NCBI RefSeq assembly: GCF_003012795.1
Contig: NZ_PXYH01000004.1
Span: 124,001 to 188,000 of the forward strand
Reading direction: 5' to 3'
Source: Zobellella taiwanensis
GTDB taxonomy: Bacteria; Pseudomonadota; Gammaproteobacteria; Enterobacterales; Aeromonadaceae
DNA: 64,000 nucleotides
Each line of letters begins with the position of its first letter. The first letter of the stretch is position 1. This document shows, piece by piece, positions 55,528 through 63,352 of this stretch. A model generated the notes under the pieces. It was not told the origin of the DNA and did not search any database. It was given only the letters and a program-made list of their open reading frames with translations. The translations under genes were made by a program, and so were the position numbers.

Positions 55528-56505
55528 ATGCTGATGTCCCTCGCCGCCATTGCCCTTGGCCTGGCCGTCCTGGTATGGAGTGCCGACCGTTTCGTGGACG
55601 GCGCCTCGGCCACCGCCCGTTATGCGGGCATGCCGCCGCTGCTGATCGGCATGGTCATCGTCGGCTTCGGCACCTCGGCGCCGGAAATCGTGGTATCCAT
55701 CATCTCCGCGCTCGAGGGCAATCCCGGCCTGGCCCTGGGCAATGCCTACGGCTCCAACATCGCCAATATCGGCCTGATCCTGGGGATCACCGCGGTCATC
55801 AGCCCCATTGCCGTGCACTCCCAGGTGTTGCGCAAGGAGCTGCCGATCTTGCTGCTGATCACCCTGCTGTCGCTGGCCCTGCTGTGGAACGGCATGCTTG
55901 CCCGCACCGACGCCCTGGTGCTGCTGGGCGTGTTTGTGCTGCTGATGGCCTGGAGCATCCGCCAGGGCCTGCGCGACGGGGCCGATGCCATGGCCACCGA
56001 CGAGGCAAAGGAACTGGATGAAAACCTGATGACCCTGAAACAGGCCTTGTTCTGGCTGGTGGCCGGCCTGGTGCTGCTGATCATCAGCTCGCGCATCCTG
56101 GTATGGGGGGCGGTGAATGTGGCCCAGGCCTTTGGGGTGAGCGACCTTATCATCGGCCTGACCATAGTGGCGGTAGGCACCTCACTGCCGGAGCTGGCGT
56201 CGTCCATCGCCGCCATCCGCAAGAACGAGCACGATCTGGCCATCGGCAACGTGATCGGCTCCAACCTGTTCAACACCCTGGCGGTGGTGGGCCTGGCGGG
56301 CATCATCCATCCGCTGGAGGTGGCGGCGGAAGTGATCAGCCGCGACTTCCTGGTGATGGGCGTGCTGACCCTGTCCCTGTTCGTGCTGGGTTATGGCTTC
56401 AACGGCCGCCAGGGGCGCATCAACCGGGTGGAAGGCGGCCTGCTGCTGCTGGCCTACGGCGGCTACACCAGCTGGCTGGCGCTGGGCGTGCTGGCCGCCG
56501 CCTGA
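55528..56505 (+). CDS. Calcium/sodium antiporter family (CaCA, YrbG-like), Mn2+-riboswitch controlled
   Basis: Inner-membrane cation exchanger of 325 aa, the same length as E. coli YrbG, with about ten membrane segments. Both alpha-repeat signatures are present: GFGTSAPEIVVSIIS and AVGTSLPELASSIAA, each with the following NxxGSN block (AYGSNIANIGLILG, VIGSNLFNTLAVVG). The start at ATG 55528 follows GGGGAGG; an in-frame ATG far upstream lies inside the riboswitch and is rejected. Control by a manganese riboswitch argues that it exports Mn2+ or helps Mn homeostasis rather than only Ca2+ (inference). Confidence 0.92.
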   Translation: MLMSLAAIALGLAVLVWSADRFVDGASATARYAGMPPLLIGMVIVGFGTSAPEIVVSIISALEGNPGLALGNAYGSNIANIGLILGITAVISPIAVHSQVLRKELPILLLITLLSLALLWNGMLARTDALVLLGVFVLLMAWSIRQGLRDGADAMATDEAKELDENLMTLKQALFWLVAGLVLLIISSRILVWGAVNVAQAFGVSDLIIGLTIVAVGTSLPELASSIAAIRKNEHDLAIGNVIGSNLFNTLAVVGLAGIIHPLEVAAEVISRDFLVMGVLTLSLFVLGYGFNGRQGRINRVEGGLLLLAYGGYTSWLALGVLAAA

Positions 56506-56527
56506 TGTTCTGCCCCTCGCTGCCAGG

Positions 56528-56553
56528 AAAAAAGCGCCCGCGGGCGCTTTTTT
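56528..56553. terminator. Bidirectional terminator between antiporter and M20 hydrolase genes
   Basis: Perfect palindrome AAAAAAGCGCCCG/CGGGCGCTTTTTT with flanking A and T runs on both strands, between two convergent genes. Confidence 0.9.
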
Positions 56554-56574
56554 TACGGGAGGAGCAAGGCGGGA

Positions 56575-57735
56575 TTAGCGCAGCCAGCCCTCGGCGAGGG
56601 CCACCCAGTAGGCCGCGCCTATGGGCAGTATGTCCTTGTTCAGCACATATTCCGGGTGGTGCACAAACTTGCTGTCGCCGTTGCCGAGGAAACAGTAGGT
56701 GCCCTTTTTCTGCTGCAGCATAAAGGCAAAGTCCTCGGAACCCAGGTAGGTGGGACCCTTCTCGGACACCTTGTCCTCGCCCAGGGCGGCCCGGGCAATT
56801 CGGGCCGCCTTGCGGGTTTCCTCCGGATCGTTGTGGAGCACGGCGCCGGGCTGGCCTTCGCGGATTTCGGCGCTGCAGCCGAAGGACTCGGCCTGCTGGT
56901 GCACCAGGCGACGAATGTTGTTCAGCACCAGAATGCGATCGGAAGCGGTGGTGGTGCGGATGGACAGGCGCAAGGTGGCGGTGTGGGCAATGACGTTGCC
57001 CGCCTCGCCGGCCTGGAAGGCCCCCACCGTTACCACGGCGCTGTGGGAGGGCGCCACGTTGCGGGCCACCACCGACTGCAGGGCCATCACCAGGGATGAG
57101 CCGGCCACCACAGGGTCGACCGCCAGCTCGGGAAAGGCGCCATGGCCGCCTTTGCCGGTGAGCACCACCTCCCAGCTGTCCACCGCCGCCATGGTATCGC
57201 CTTCGGTGAAATACAGCTTGCCCAGCTCCAGTCCCGGCATGTTGTGCATGGCAAAAACATTGTCCACCGGAAAACGCTCAAACAGGCCGTCCGCAATCAT
57301 GGCCGGGGCGCCCTGCATGGTTTCCTCCGCCGGCTGGAAGAACAGCCGCAGGGTACCGTTGAAATTTTTGGTTTCGGCCAGGTGCTTGGCGGCGCCCAGC
57401 AGCATGGCGGTGTGGCCGTCGTGACCGCACAAATGGGACAGCCCCGGCGTTTTGGAGCAATAGTGCAGGTTGTTGCTTTCCTGGATGGGCAGGGCGTCGA
57501 AGTCGGCGCGAAGCGCAATGGACTTGTCCCCGTCGCCCACCTTGAGGCTGGCGACAATGCCGTGTTTGCCGACGCCGGTGACAACCTCGAACTCCCCTAG
57601 GCCGCGCAGGACAGTGGCGATGTATTCGGCGGTACCGGCTTCCTGCATGGCCAGTTCCGGGTGGCTGTGCAGGTGCTCAAACCATGCGTTGATATGGGAC
57701 TGTTGTTGTTCGATGTCTTTGAGGATGGTGCTCAT
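56575..57735 (-). CDS. M20 family amidohydrolase (hippurate hydrolase-like)
   Basis: Dinuclear-metal amidohydrolase of 386 aa in the M20D group (hippurate hydrolase, N-acyl-amino-acid amidohydrolase, IAA-amino acid hydrolase). Metal-ligand regions are LCGHDGHTAMLLGAAKHL (the family C-G-H-D-x-H), FFQPAEETMQGAPAMI, AMHNMPGLELG and the C-terminal GSEDFAFMLQQ. The dimerisation insert about 185-295 is normal (GKGGHGAFPELAVDPV). There is no signal peptide. The MFS gene upstream on the same strand (66-bp gap) may export a product or bring in a substrate; the pairing is suggestive only. Confidence 0.9.
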   Translation of the reverse strand: MSTILKDIEQQQSHINAWFEHLHSHPELAMQEAGTAEYIATVLRGLGEFEVVTGVGKHGIVASLKVGDGDKSIALRADFDALPIQESNNLHYCSKTPGLSHLCGHDGHTAMLLGAAKHLAETKNFNGTLRLFFQPAEETMQGAPAMIADGLFERFPVDNVFAMHNMPGLELGKLYFTEGDTMAAVDSWEVVLTGKGGHGAFPELAVDPVVAGSSLVMALQSVVARNVAPSHSAVVTVGAFQAGEAGNVIAHTATLRLSIRTTTASDRILVLNNIRRLVHQQAESFGCSAEIREGQPGAVLHNDPEETRKAARIARAALGEDKVSEKGPTYLGSEDFAFMLQQKKGTYCFLGNGDSKFVHHPEYVLNKDILPIGAAYWVALAEGWLR

Positions 57736-57801
57736 GTCGATACTCCATTTAACACTGTTCGGGTTGGCCGCCGGCGCTTGGGCCGACGGTGCGACTGGGG
57801 C

Positions 57802-59262
57802 TCAGCGCCCGGAGGGCTTGCCCTTGGGAATGGTCAGGATGATGGAGAATACCGCCACCACCAGCATTACCAGCATGGTCAGCTGGGCGAAGAAGGCCGC
57901 TTCACGGTAGGCCAGGTTCTCCTGGTTGCCGACAAAGGTGATCACGCCTTCAAGCCAGAGAACGCTGCCGTTGTCACCGGCGATGGCGGTGTAGACGGCG
58001 GAGGCGATGGCCACCCCAAAGGAGGCGCCCAGGGAAGACGCCATCTTGTAGATGCCGGCTCCGGCCCCGGACTGATCCGCGGGCAGGTTGGACAGGGCCG
58101 CGTCGGTGGAGGGGGTGGCATAGAAGGCCAGGCCCACGCCAAAGAGGGTAAAGGCGATGACAGACAGGATTTTGTAGCTGCCGAGCATCAGGTTGGTGGG
58201 CATCAGCAGCAGGATCACCAGGCCCACGATAAAGCAGCCCCACAGCATGGGCTGGCGCGGTCCAAAGCGTTGCAGCAGTTTTTCACCCACCCGGATGAAG
58301 GCCAGAATGGAGATGGCGTATCCCAGGGTCAGCAGACCGGCTTCCTGGGCGCTGATCCCGCCTCCCTGCTGCAGCACCAGCATGGCGACGATGATGATGC
58401 CGGCGGTGGCATTGAGCAGCAGGTTGGAAATGGTGGCACCGGTGTAGGTGCTGTTGCGGAACAGGCGGAACTGTACAAAGGCGTTGGGATTACCCGCTTC
58501 CACCTTGAAAAAGAGGGCGCCAAAGACCACCACCACCAGCAGCAGGCCCAGTGACTGGGGGCTGGTCCAGCCGAACTGACTGCCCTGGGTGGCCAGCACC
58601 TGCAGCGACACCATGGCGACCATAAAGGTAATGACGCCCTTGAAGTCGAACTTGTAGTTGCCTTTGACTTCCGCCTTGGATTCGGGCGTGCCGCGCACCA
58701 TCAGCATGCCCACCACGGACACCAGGGCGGCGATGATAAAGATCCAGCGCCAGCCCACGTTTTGTGCCATCAGGCCGCCGAACAGGGCGGCAAAGCCCGA
58801 GCCGCCCCAGGAGCCCATGGACCAGAGGGAAATGGCGCGCTGACGCTCGGCGCCGTCCCAGTATTCCTTCACCAGCGCCAGGGAGGCCGGCATGATGAAG
58901 GCGCCCGACAGCCCCTGGCTAATACGGCCCAGCATCAGGAAAAGGCCGCCAAGCTCGCCCGAGGGCGCGAGCCCGACCAGCAGGGAGCCCACGATCGAGA
59001 ACATAAAGCCCCAGGTCACGGTTTTAACCCGGCCAATACGGTCGGCCAGGCCACCGACCACCACGATGAAAATCCCCGAAAACAGGGCGGTAATGGACAC
59101 GGCATTGTTCATGAAGGATTGCTCCACGCCCAGGTCGGCGGCCATGGCGGGGGCAATGTTCAGCGTGGTCTGGGCAAATAGCCAGAAGGCCAGAACGCCG
59201 AGGATGATGCCGTACAGGAGCTTGTCGGTACCCCTGTAGGCGGTGGTCGCGGATTGGTTCAT
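57802..59262 (-). CDS. MFS transporter, DHA2-type (14 helices)
   Basis: A 486-aa major facilitator with about 14 hydrophobic segments. Motif A is GGLADRIGRVKTVTWGF, motif C-like sequence is near GRISQGLSGAFIMPASLALV, and the DHA2 character is QNVGWRWIFIIAALVSVVGM. It resembles the drug/metabolite exporters of the QacA/NorB/LfrA set. An M20 hydrolase gene follows on the same strand. A MarR-family gene is divergent and probably regulates it, and an FNR-like box sits in the shared gap. The exported compound is unknown. Confidence 0.9.
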   Translation of the reverse strand: MNQSATTAYRGTDKLLYGIILGVLAFWLFAQTTLNIAPAMAADLGVEQSFMNNAVSITALFSGIFIVVVGGLADRIGRVKTVTWGFMFSIVGSLLVGLAPSGELGGLFLMLGRISQGLSGAFIMPASLALVKEYWDGAERQRAISLWSMGSWGGSGFAALFGGLMAQNVGWRWIFIIAALVSVVGMLMVRGTPESKAEVKGNYKFDFKGVITFMVAMVSLQVLATQGSQFGWTSPQSLGLLLVVVVFGALFFKVEAGNPNAFVQFRLFRNSTYTGATISNLLLNATAGIIIVAMLVLQQGGGISAQEAGLLTLGYAISILAFIRVGEKLLQRFGPRQPMLWGCFIVGLVILLLMPTNLMLGSYKILSVIAFTLFGVGLAFYATPSTDAALSNLPADQSGAGAGIYKMASSLGASFGVAIASAVYTAIAGDNGSVLWLEGVITFVGNQENLAYREAAFFAQLTMLVMLVVAVFSIILTIPKGKPSGR

Positions 59263-59392
59263 AAGGCTGTCCTTGGTTTGCAGCTCACGAAGGCCCGCGC
59301 CCTGTTGACGCGGAGTCGGGGCGAAGGACGGGGAAGGATTCCCGGTCCGTTATCGCTTGTGATTAAAATAAAATAGTTGCTAAATGCAAATA

Positions 59393-59406
59393 TTGACCGC
59401 GATCAA
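59393..59406. promoter_or_regulatory. FNR/DNR-like box in the MFS/MarR intergenic region
   Basis: TTGACCGCGATCAA matches TTGAT-N4-ATCAA in 9 of 10 positions. For the MFS gene (minus strand) an AT-rich -10 (TATTTT, 59370-59365) would put the box near -41. The remaining 298-bp gap holds no gene. Confidence 0.5.
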
Positions 59407-59560
59407 TTAACCGTCGTCTTGCCGGAGATCACGGTTAAGCAGCACGGGTTGCCTGTTTACGTAGCCTCTGCCAACTGGCCGTTGCCGGACAAGGCGGCCT
59501 TGGGTAAGGTGGAGGCAGTCGCTAAACTCACCCCAAGGTGATGAACAAAAAAGGAAAAAC

Positions 59561-60052
59561 GTGGAAAAACCATTTAGCCGGGAGCGGTTGACCTTTCGCC
59601 TTGACCTGCTTGCCCAAGAGGCGATTCGCGCCAACGACGGTATATTCCAGTCCCGGTTGGGGCTTAAAATCCATGAGGTGCGGGTTCTGCGCATTATTGG
59701 CAATCAGCCGGGTATCGTGTTTGTGGAGCTGTCCCGCCAGGCCAGCCTGGAGCGCAGCCAGACCTCGCGTATCATTCAGCGCCTGATCAAGCAGGGGCTG
59801 GTCTGGCGCGAGAATGACGCAAGCGATGCCCGCCGTTTTCGGTTGTTCACGACCGAGGAGGGCGAGCTGAAACGCAGCGAGGCGCGGCGTTTGTCCGATG
59901 CGCTGGAAGCCCTGTTGATGGCACCGCTGCAGACGCCGGAAGCGCATATGCTGGACGACCTGCTGGCGCGGCTGTCGCACTGGATCCGCTCCGGGGAATA
60001 CCAGCAACAACTGGGCGACTTTGAACGGCAGGAAGGCGGTCAGCCCGACTGA
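59561..60052 (+). CDS. MarR-family transcriptional regulator
   Basis: A 163-aa winged-helix regulator: VRVLRIIGNQPGIVFVELSR, recognition helix ASLERSQTSRIIQRLIKQGL and the wing WRENDASDARRFRLFTTEEG. The start is GTG 59561, preceded by AAAAGGAAAAAC, the only start giving the normal N-terminal helix. It is divergent from the MFS exporter. In this family that layout usually means ligand-relieved repression of the exporter, which is inference here. Confidence 0.9.
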   Translation: MEKPFSRERLTFRLDLLAQEAIRANDGIFQSRLGLKIHEVRVLRIIGNQPGIVFVELSRQASLERSQTSRIIQRLIKQGLVWRENDASDARRFRLFTTEEGELKRSEARRLSDALEALLMAPLQTPEAHMLDDLLARLSHWIRSGEYQQQLGDFERQEGGQPD

Positions 60053-60104
60053 ACCGGCGAGGGCGGGGGCGAGCCAGATGCACAGGGGCTGCCCCCGTTG
60101 TGAC

Positions 60105-60869
60105 TCAGGCGGTGGCCGCCAGCGCCTCGGGCGATTCGGGCAGAACCTGGCCGCCATCCACCACCAGCGTCTGGCCTGTGATGTAGCGCGCTTCCCTCGA
60201 TGCCAGGAAGCAGGCGGCGTGGCCGATGTCTTCCGGCGTCCCCAGGCAGTGGCTGGGGATGGCCGCCTTCATTTGCTCCAGGTAGGCCTCGCCCTGGGCC
60301 TGCAATCCCTCGGTGAGGATATTGCCGGGCATGACGGCATTGATGGTAACCCCGTCCCGGGCACACTCCAGGGCGGCGCTGCGCATAAAGCCGAGCTGCC
60401 CGGCCTTGCTGGCGGCGTAGTGGCTCCAGCCGGGAAAACCGGTGATGGGGCCGGTAATGGAGGAGGTGATCACCACCCGGCCGTAGCCCCTGGGCCGCAT
60501 CACCGCCAGGGCCGCCTGCACCATGAAAAAGGTGCCCTTAAGGTTGATGTTGTGCATCCGGTCCCACTCTTGCTCGGTCATGTCCGCCAACGCGCACTGG
60601 GGAAAAATACCGGTATTCGAGCACAGGATATCCAGTTGGCCGTGACTGGCGATGACATCGTCCACCACCCGCCGGCAGTCCGCCTGGCGGGAAACATCCA
60701 GGGGCAGGTAGTGGCCGCCGAGTTCGGCCGCGCAGGCCTGGCCGGCGGCGGCGTCGATATCCGCAATAATCACCCTGGCCCCGGCGCGGCCCAATACCCG
60801 GGCAATGCCCTTGCCTATTCCCCTGGCGCCACCCGTGACCAGTGCCACCTTCTGGGTTAAATCAAACAT
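60105..60869 (-). CDS. SDR family oxidoreductase
   Basis: Classical short-chain dehydrogenase/reductase of 254 aa. The cofactor motif is TGGARGIGKGIA (T-G-x3-G-x-G) and Asp37 in IIADID suggests NAD preference. The usual N-N-A-G reads S-N-T-G here (ILCSNTGIF). The catalytic Ser lies in VVITSSITG and the Y-x3-K motif is YAASKAGQLGFM. The C terminus has ITGQTLVVDGGQ. AAAGGAGAGCACCG precedes the start. The substrate is unknown. It is near 3-oxoacyl-ACP reductase-like SDRs in style, but it has no fatty-acid context here. Confidence 0.92.
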   Translation of the reverse strand: MFDLTQKVALVTGGARGIGKGIARVLGRAGARVIIADIDAAAGQACAAELGGHYLPLDVSRQADCRRVVDDVIASHGQLDILCSNTGIFPQCALADMTEQEWDRMHNINLKGTFFMVQAALAVMRPRGYGRVVITSSITGPITGFPGWSHYAASKAGQLGFMRSAALECARDGVTINAVMPGNILTEGLQAQGEAYLEQMKAAIPSHCLGTPEDIGHAACFLASREARYITGQTLVVDGGQVLPESPEALAATA

Positions 60870-61028
60870 CGGTGCTCTCCTTTTTTGTTCCGGCCGGGCG
60901 GTTGTGGTCCCGGCTCCCGACTACTATAGCCCGGCACCGCCGGGAGCCCATCCCAATACCGCAGCGGAGCTGGCTTTTGTGATACCGGGCGGGATAATGG
61001 CAGGGAGAACCACACAGGAGAGGCAGCG

Positions 61029-61520
61029 ATGACCATTAGCGAACAGGATTTGCACCATTTGCGCCGCTGCGTGGCGTTGGCCGAAGAAGCGGTGGCTGCC
61101 GGCGATCAGGGTTTCGGCTCCGTGCTGGTGGGGGCGGATGGCACCGTGCTGGCGGAGGATCGCAACCGCATCCACAGCCGCGAGCCCACCTGGCACCCGG
61201 AAATCGCCCTGGCGCGCTGGGCCGCCGAACACCTCGGCGAGCAGGAGCGGGCCGCCGCCACCCTTTATACCTCGGGCGAGCACTGTCCCATGTGCTCCGC
61301 CGCCCACGCCTGGGCCGGGCTGGGGCGCATTGTTTACGCCAGCTCGGCCGCACAGTTCGGCCAGTGGTGCCAGGAGTGGGGCCTGCCCGCCTCGCCGGTG
61401 ACGCCATTGTCCATCCAGCAGGTGGCGCCGAGCATCGAAGCGGACGGCCCCGTGCCCGAGCTGGCGGCACAGCTGCGCGAACTGCACCGGCGTTGTTTTG
61501 GCGTTGAGAGCAAGGACTAG
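61029..61520 (+). CDS. Nucleoside deaminase-like protein (CMP/dCMP deaminase family)
   Basis: Zinc-dependent deaminase-fold protein of 163 aa. The first zinc motif reads H-P-E (PTWHPEIALARWAAEH) instead of the usual H-A-E or H-V-E, and the second is HCPMCSAAHAWAGLGRIVY (C-x2-C). The ligand His, catalytic Glu and two Cys are all present, so activity is plausible. It resembles guanine/cytosine-type deaminases of the GuaD/YfhC kind. GAGAGGCAGCG precedes the ATG. It is the last gene of ordinary chromosomal composition before the island. Confidence 0.88.
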   Translation: MTISEQDLHHLRRCVALAEEAVAAGDQGFGSVLVGADGTVLAEDRNRIHSREPTWHPEIALARWAAEHLGEQERAAATLYTSGEHCPMCSAAHAWAGLGRIVYASSAAQFGQWCQEWGLPASPVTPLSIQQVAPSIEADGPVPELAAQLRELHRRCFGVESKD

Positions 61521-61544
61521 GCCCCGCTTCCGCTATCCCATGTC

Positions 61545-61564
61545 GCCCCCGCAAAGGCGGGGGC
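61545..61564 (+). terminator. Terminator after the deaminase gene
   Basis: Arms GCCCCCGC and GCGGGGGC with loop AAAG, followed by CCATTCTTTT, 24 nt after the stop. Confidence 0.7.
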
Positions 61565-61573
61565 CCATTCTTT

Positions 61574-61645
61574 TCACCCCTTCAGCACACTGAACTCCCG
61601 GAACAGCCTCACCGGCAGCGGGTGTTCCCGCGGATTGTTCAGAAA
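61574..61645 (-). pseudogene. 3' scrap of a truncated gene at the island edge
   Basis: On the minus strand an open frame of chromosome-like codon use reads FLNNPREHPLPVRLFREFSV, then LKG and a stop at 61576-61574. Upstream of it (from about 61646 rightwards) composition drops and the frame loses coding character. It has no start. It looks like the C-terminal end of a chromosomal gene cut off by insertion of the island; the parent gene was not recognised. The remaining 61646-61876 is AT-richer non-coding sequence leading to the MORC gene. Confidence 0.45.
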
Positions 61646-61876
61646 GTTTGTCGTTCGGACGATTGGTTTCCGCAGTAGTGAAGCAAAATGCGATGATGTG
61701 GGTTACTTCGTGATGAATTACTTCAGCTGGGCCGAAACCACATCAACAGAGATGCACTACTACTGGTACTGACAAAAATTGAGTTAGCTATAAATACATC
61801 TGTTTTTTGTTGACCATTACACAGTACCTGAGAGAATGGCGTAAACCCGGTCTGAGAAAAAGTATAAAGAGGGGGC

Positions 61877-63352
61877 ATGGCAAGGGATTTTACACAGCCA
61901 CCAAGTGCAGCATGTCTAGCAGCATCAATGCGTGACCTAGGGTATTCACTTGAAACGGCGATTGCTGACCTTATTGACAACAGCATATCTGCCAACGCTG
62001 ATGCCATTGACATTGTCTGTGATGTTACCGACGTACAGCCCCTAATGGTCATCCTCGATAATGGCAGCGGAATGACAGGAATGGAGTTGCTGAACGCGAT
62101 GCGTCACGGAACAGTTAGCCCAAGGCAGGTGCGCTCTCCTCACGATCTGGGGCGGTTTGGTCTTGGCCTTAAGACTGCGTCATTCTCCCAGTGTAGATCG
62201 CTGACAGTGATCAGCAAAAAAGGTGGAGTTCTCTGCGGCGCAGAGTGGAATCTCGACCGTATCGACGCTGTTGACGAGTGGATCCTGTCCATTCTGGACG
62301 AAGCGGACATCCAAACCTTGCCGTACATTGATCGACTTGCGGATAACGGTACTGCCGTCATCTGGCGGGAACTTGACCGGCTTTTAGAAGATGAAATGGG
62401 AAGTCGTCGAGATGAGATCATCAGCGAGAAGCTGGATGTTCTGGACAGACATCTTGCGCTCGTTTTTCATCGGTTCCTAGCCGGTGAAATCAAGGGACGA
62501 ACAAAAATATCGATTACTGTCAACGGCCATGCTGTTGTTGCTTTCGATCCTTTCTGCAGAAAAAATCCAGCAACGCAGATTCTGCCAGAAGAAATTGTTC
62601 GTATAAGTGACGCCACGGTTCGACTACAGCCGTATATTTTGCCGCATCACTCAAGACTGACTGCCAGTGAGTACGATTTCTACCAGAGTCGAAGCGACTT
62701 TATATCGAACCAGGGCGTGTATATTTATCGCAATGGCCGTCTCATGGCTTGGGGGGACTGGTTTCGGCTCATCCCGAAAGGGGAAGCGACCAAACTCGCA
62801 CGGGTACAGATCGATTTTCCCAACAGTCTGGACGAGTCTTGGACCATCGACATAAAAAAATCACGTGCCAAGCCACCTCATCTGGTGCGCGAGCGACTTC
62901 GTCAGATCATCTCACAGGTTACAGGGCGCAGTACCACCGTGCATCGGGGGCGTGGGCAACGCCTCTTCCAAGAGGTTGCTGCTCCGTTATGGGAAAGGTA
63001 TTCCGACCATGGCGGGATTCGCTATTCGATAAATGGTTCGCATCCACTGATCCAGTGTTTGGTCGAGCGATTGGATCAGAGCGGGGAGATAAATTTGAAT
63101 GTTCTGTTGGCTTCGATTTCCGCATCATTGCCTGTCGAGATGATTTACTCCGACTATTCAAGCCACCCACTGGAAGTGAATCAGGCACCTGTGGAACATG
63201 ATGTCATTGACAGGCTTTGTGCGCTACGTGCTGCGCTATGGGGCGACGCAACAGGGGATGCAGCTGCCTTCCGTGAAGTTGTCAGATCGACAAGACTGTT
63301 TGAACAGGACATGGACATCGTTGACCGATATATCGACCAGGAGTTTGCATGA
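61877..63352 (+). CDS. MORC/MutL-type GHKL ATPase (MORC-Z1 defence island)
   Basis: A 491-aa ATPase of the Hsp90/gyrase/MutL/histidine-kinase fold. The Bergerat motifs are the N box ETAIADLIDNSISA (Glu26, Asp31, Asn35), G1 DNGSGM (61-66) and G2 LGRFGLGLKTAS (91-101, with Lys99). A transducer-like S5 domain follows (about 230-360, with VYIYRNGRLMAWGDWFRL and the conserved DIKKSRAKPP), then a helical C terminus. This matches prokaryotic MORC-like proteins found in restriction-like operons beside Z1 helicases. The ATG follows GAGGGGG. The gene is less GC-rich than the preceding 61 kb, indicating transfer. It overlaps the Z1 gene by 4 bp (ATGA). Confidence 0.9.
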   Translation: MARDFTQPPSAACLAASMRDLGYSLETAIADLIDNSISANADAIDIVCDVTDVQPLMVILDNGSGMTGMELLNAMRHGTVSPRQVRSPHDLGRFGLGLKTASFSQCRSLTVISKKGGVLCGAEWNLDRIDAVDEWILSILDEADIQTLPYIDRLADNGTAVIWRELDRLLEDEMGSRRDEIISEKLDVLDRHLALVFHRFLAGEIKGRTKISITVNGHAVVAFDPFCRKNPATQILPEEIVRISDATVRLQPYILPHHSRLTASEYDFYQSRSDFISNQGVYIYRNGRLMAWGDWFRLIPKGEATKLARVQIDFPNSLDESWTIDIKKSRAKPPHLVRERLRQIISQVTGRSTTVHRGRGQRLFQEVAAPLWERYSDHGGIRYSINGSHPLIQCLVERLDQSGEINLNVLLASISASLPVEMIYSDYSSHPLEVNQAPVEHDVIDRLCALRAALWGDATGDAAAFREVVRSTRLFEQDMDIVDRYIDQEFA

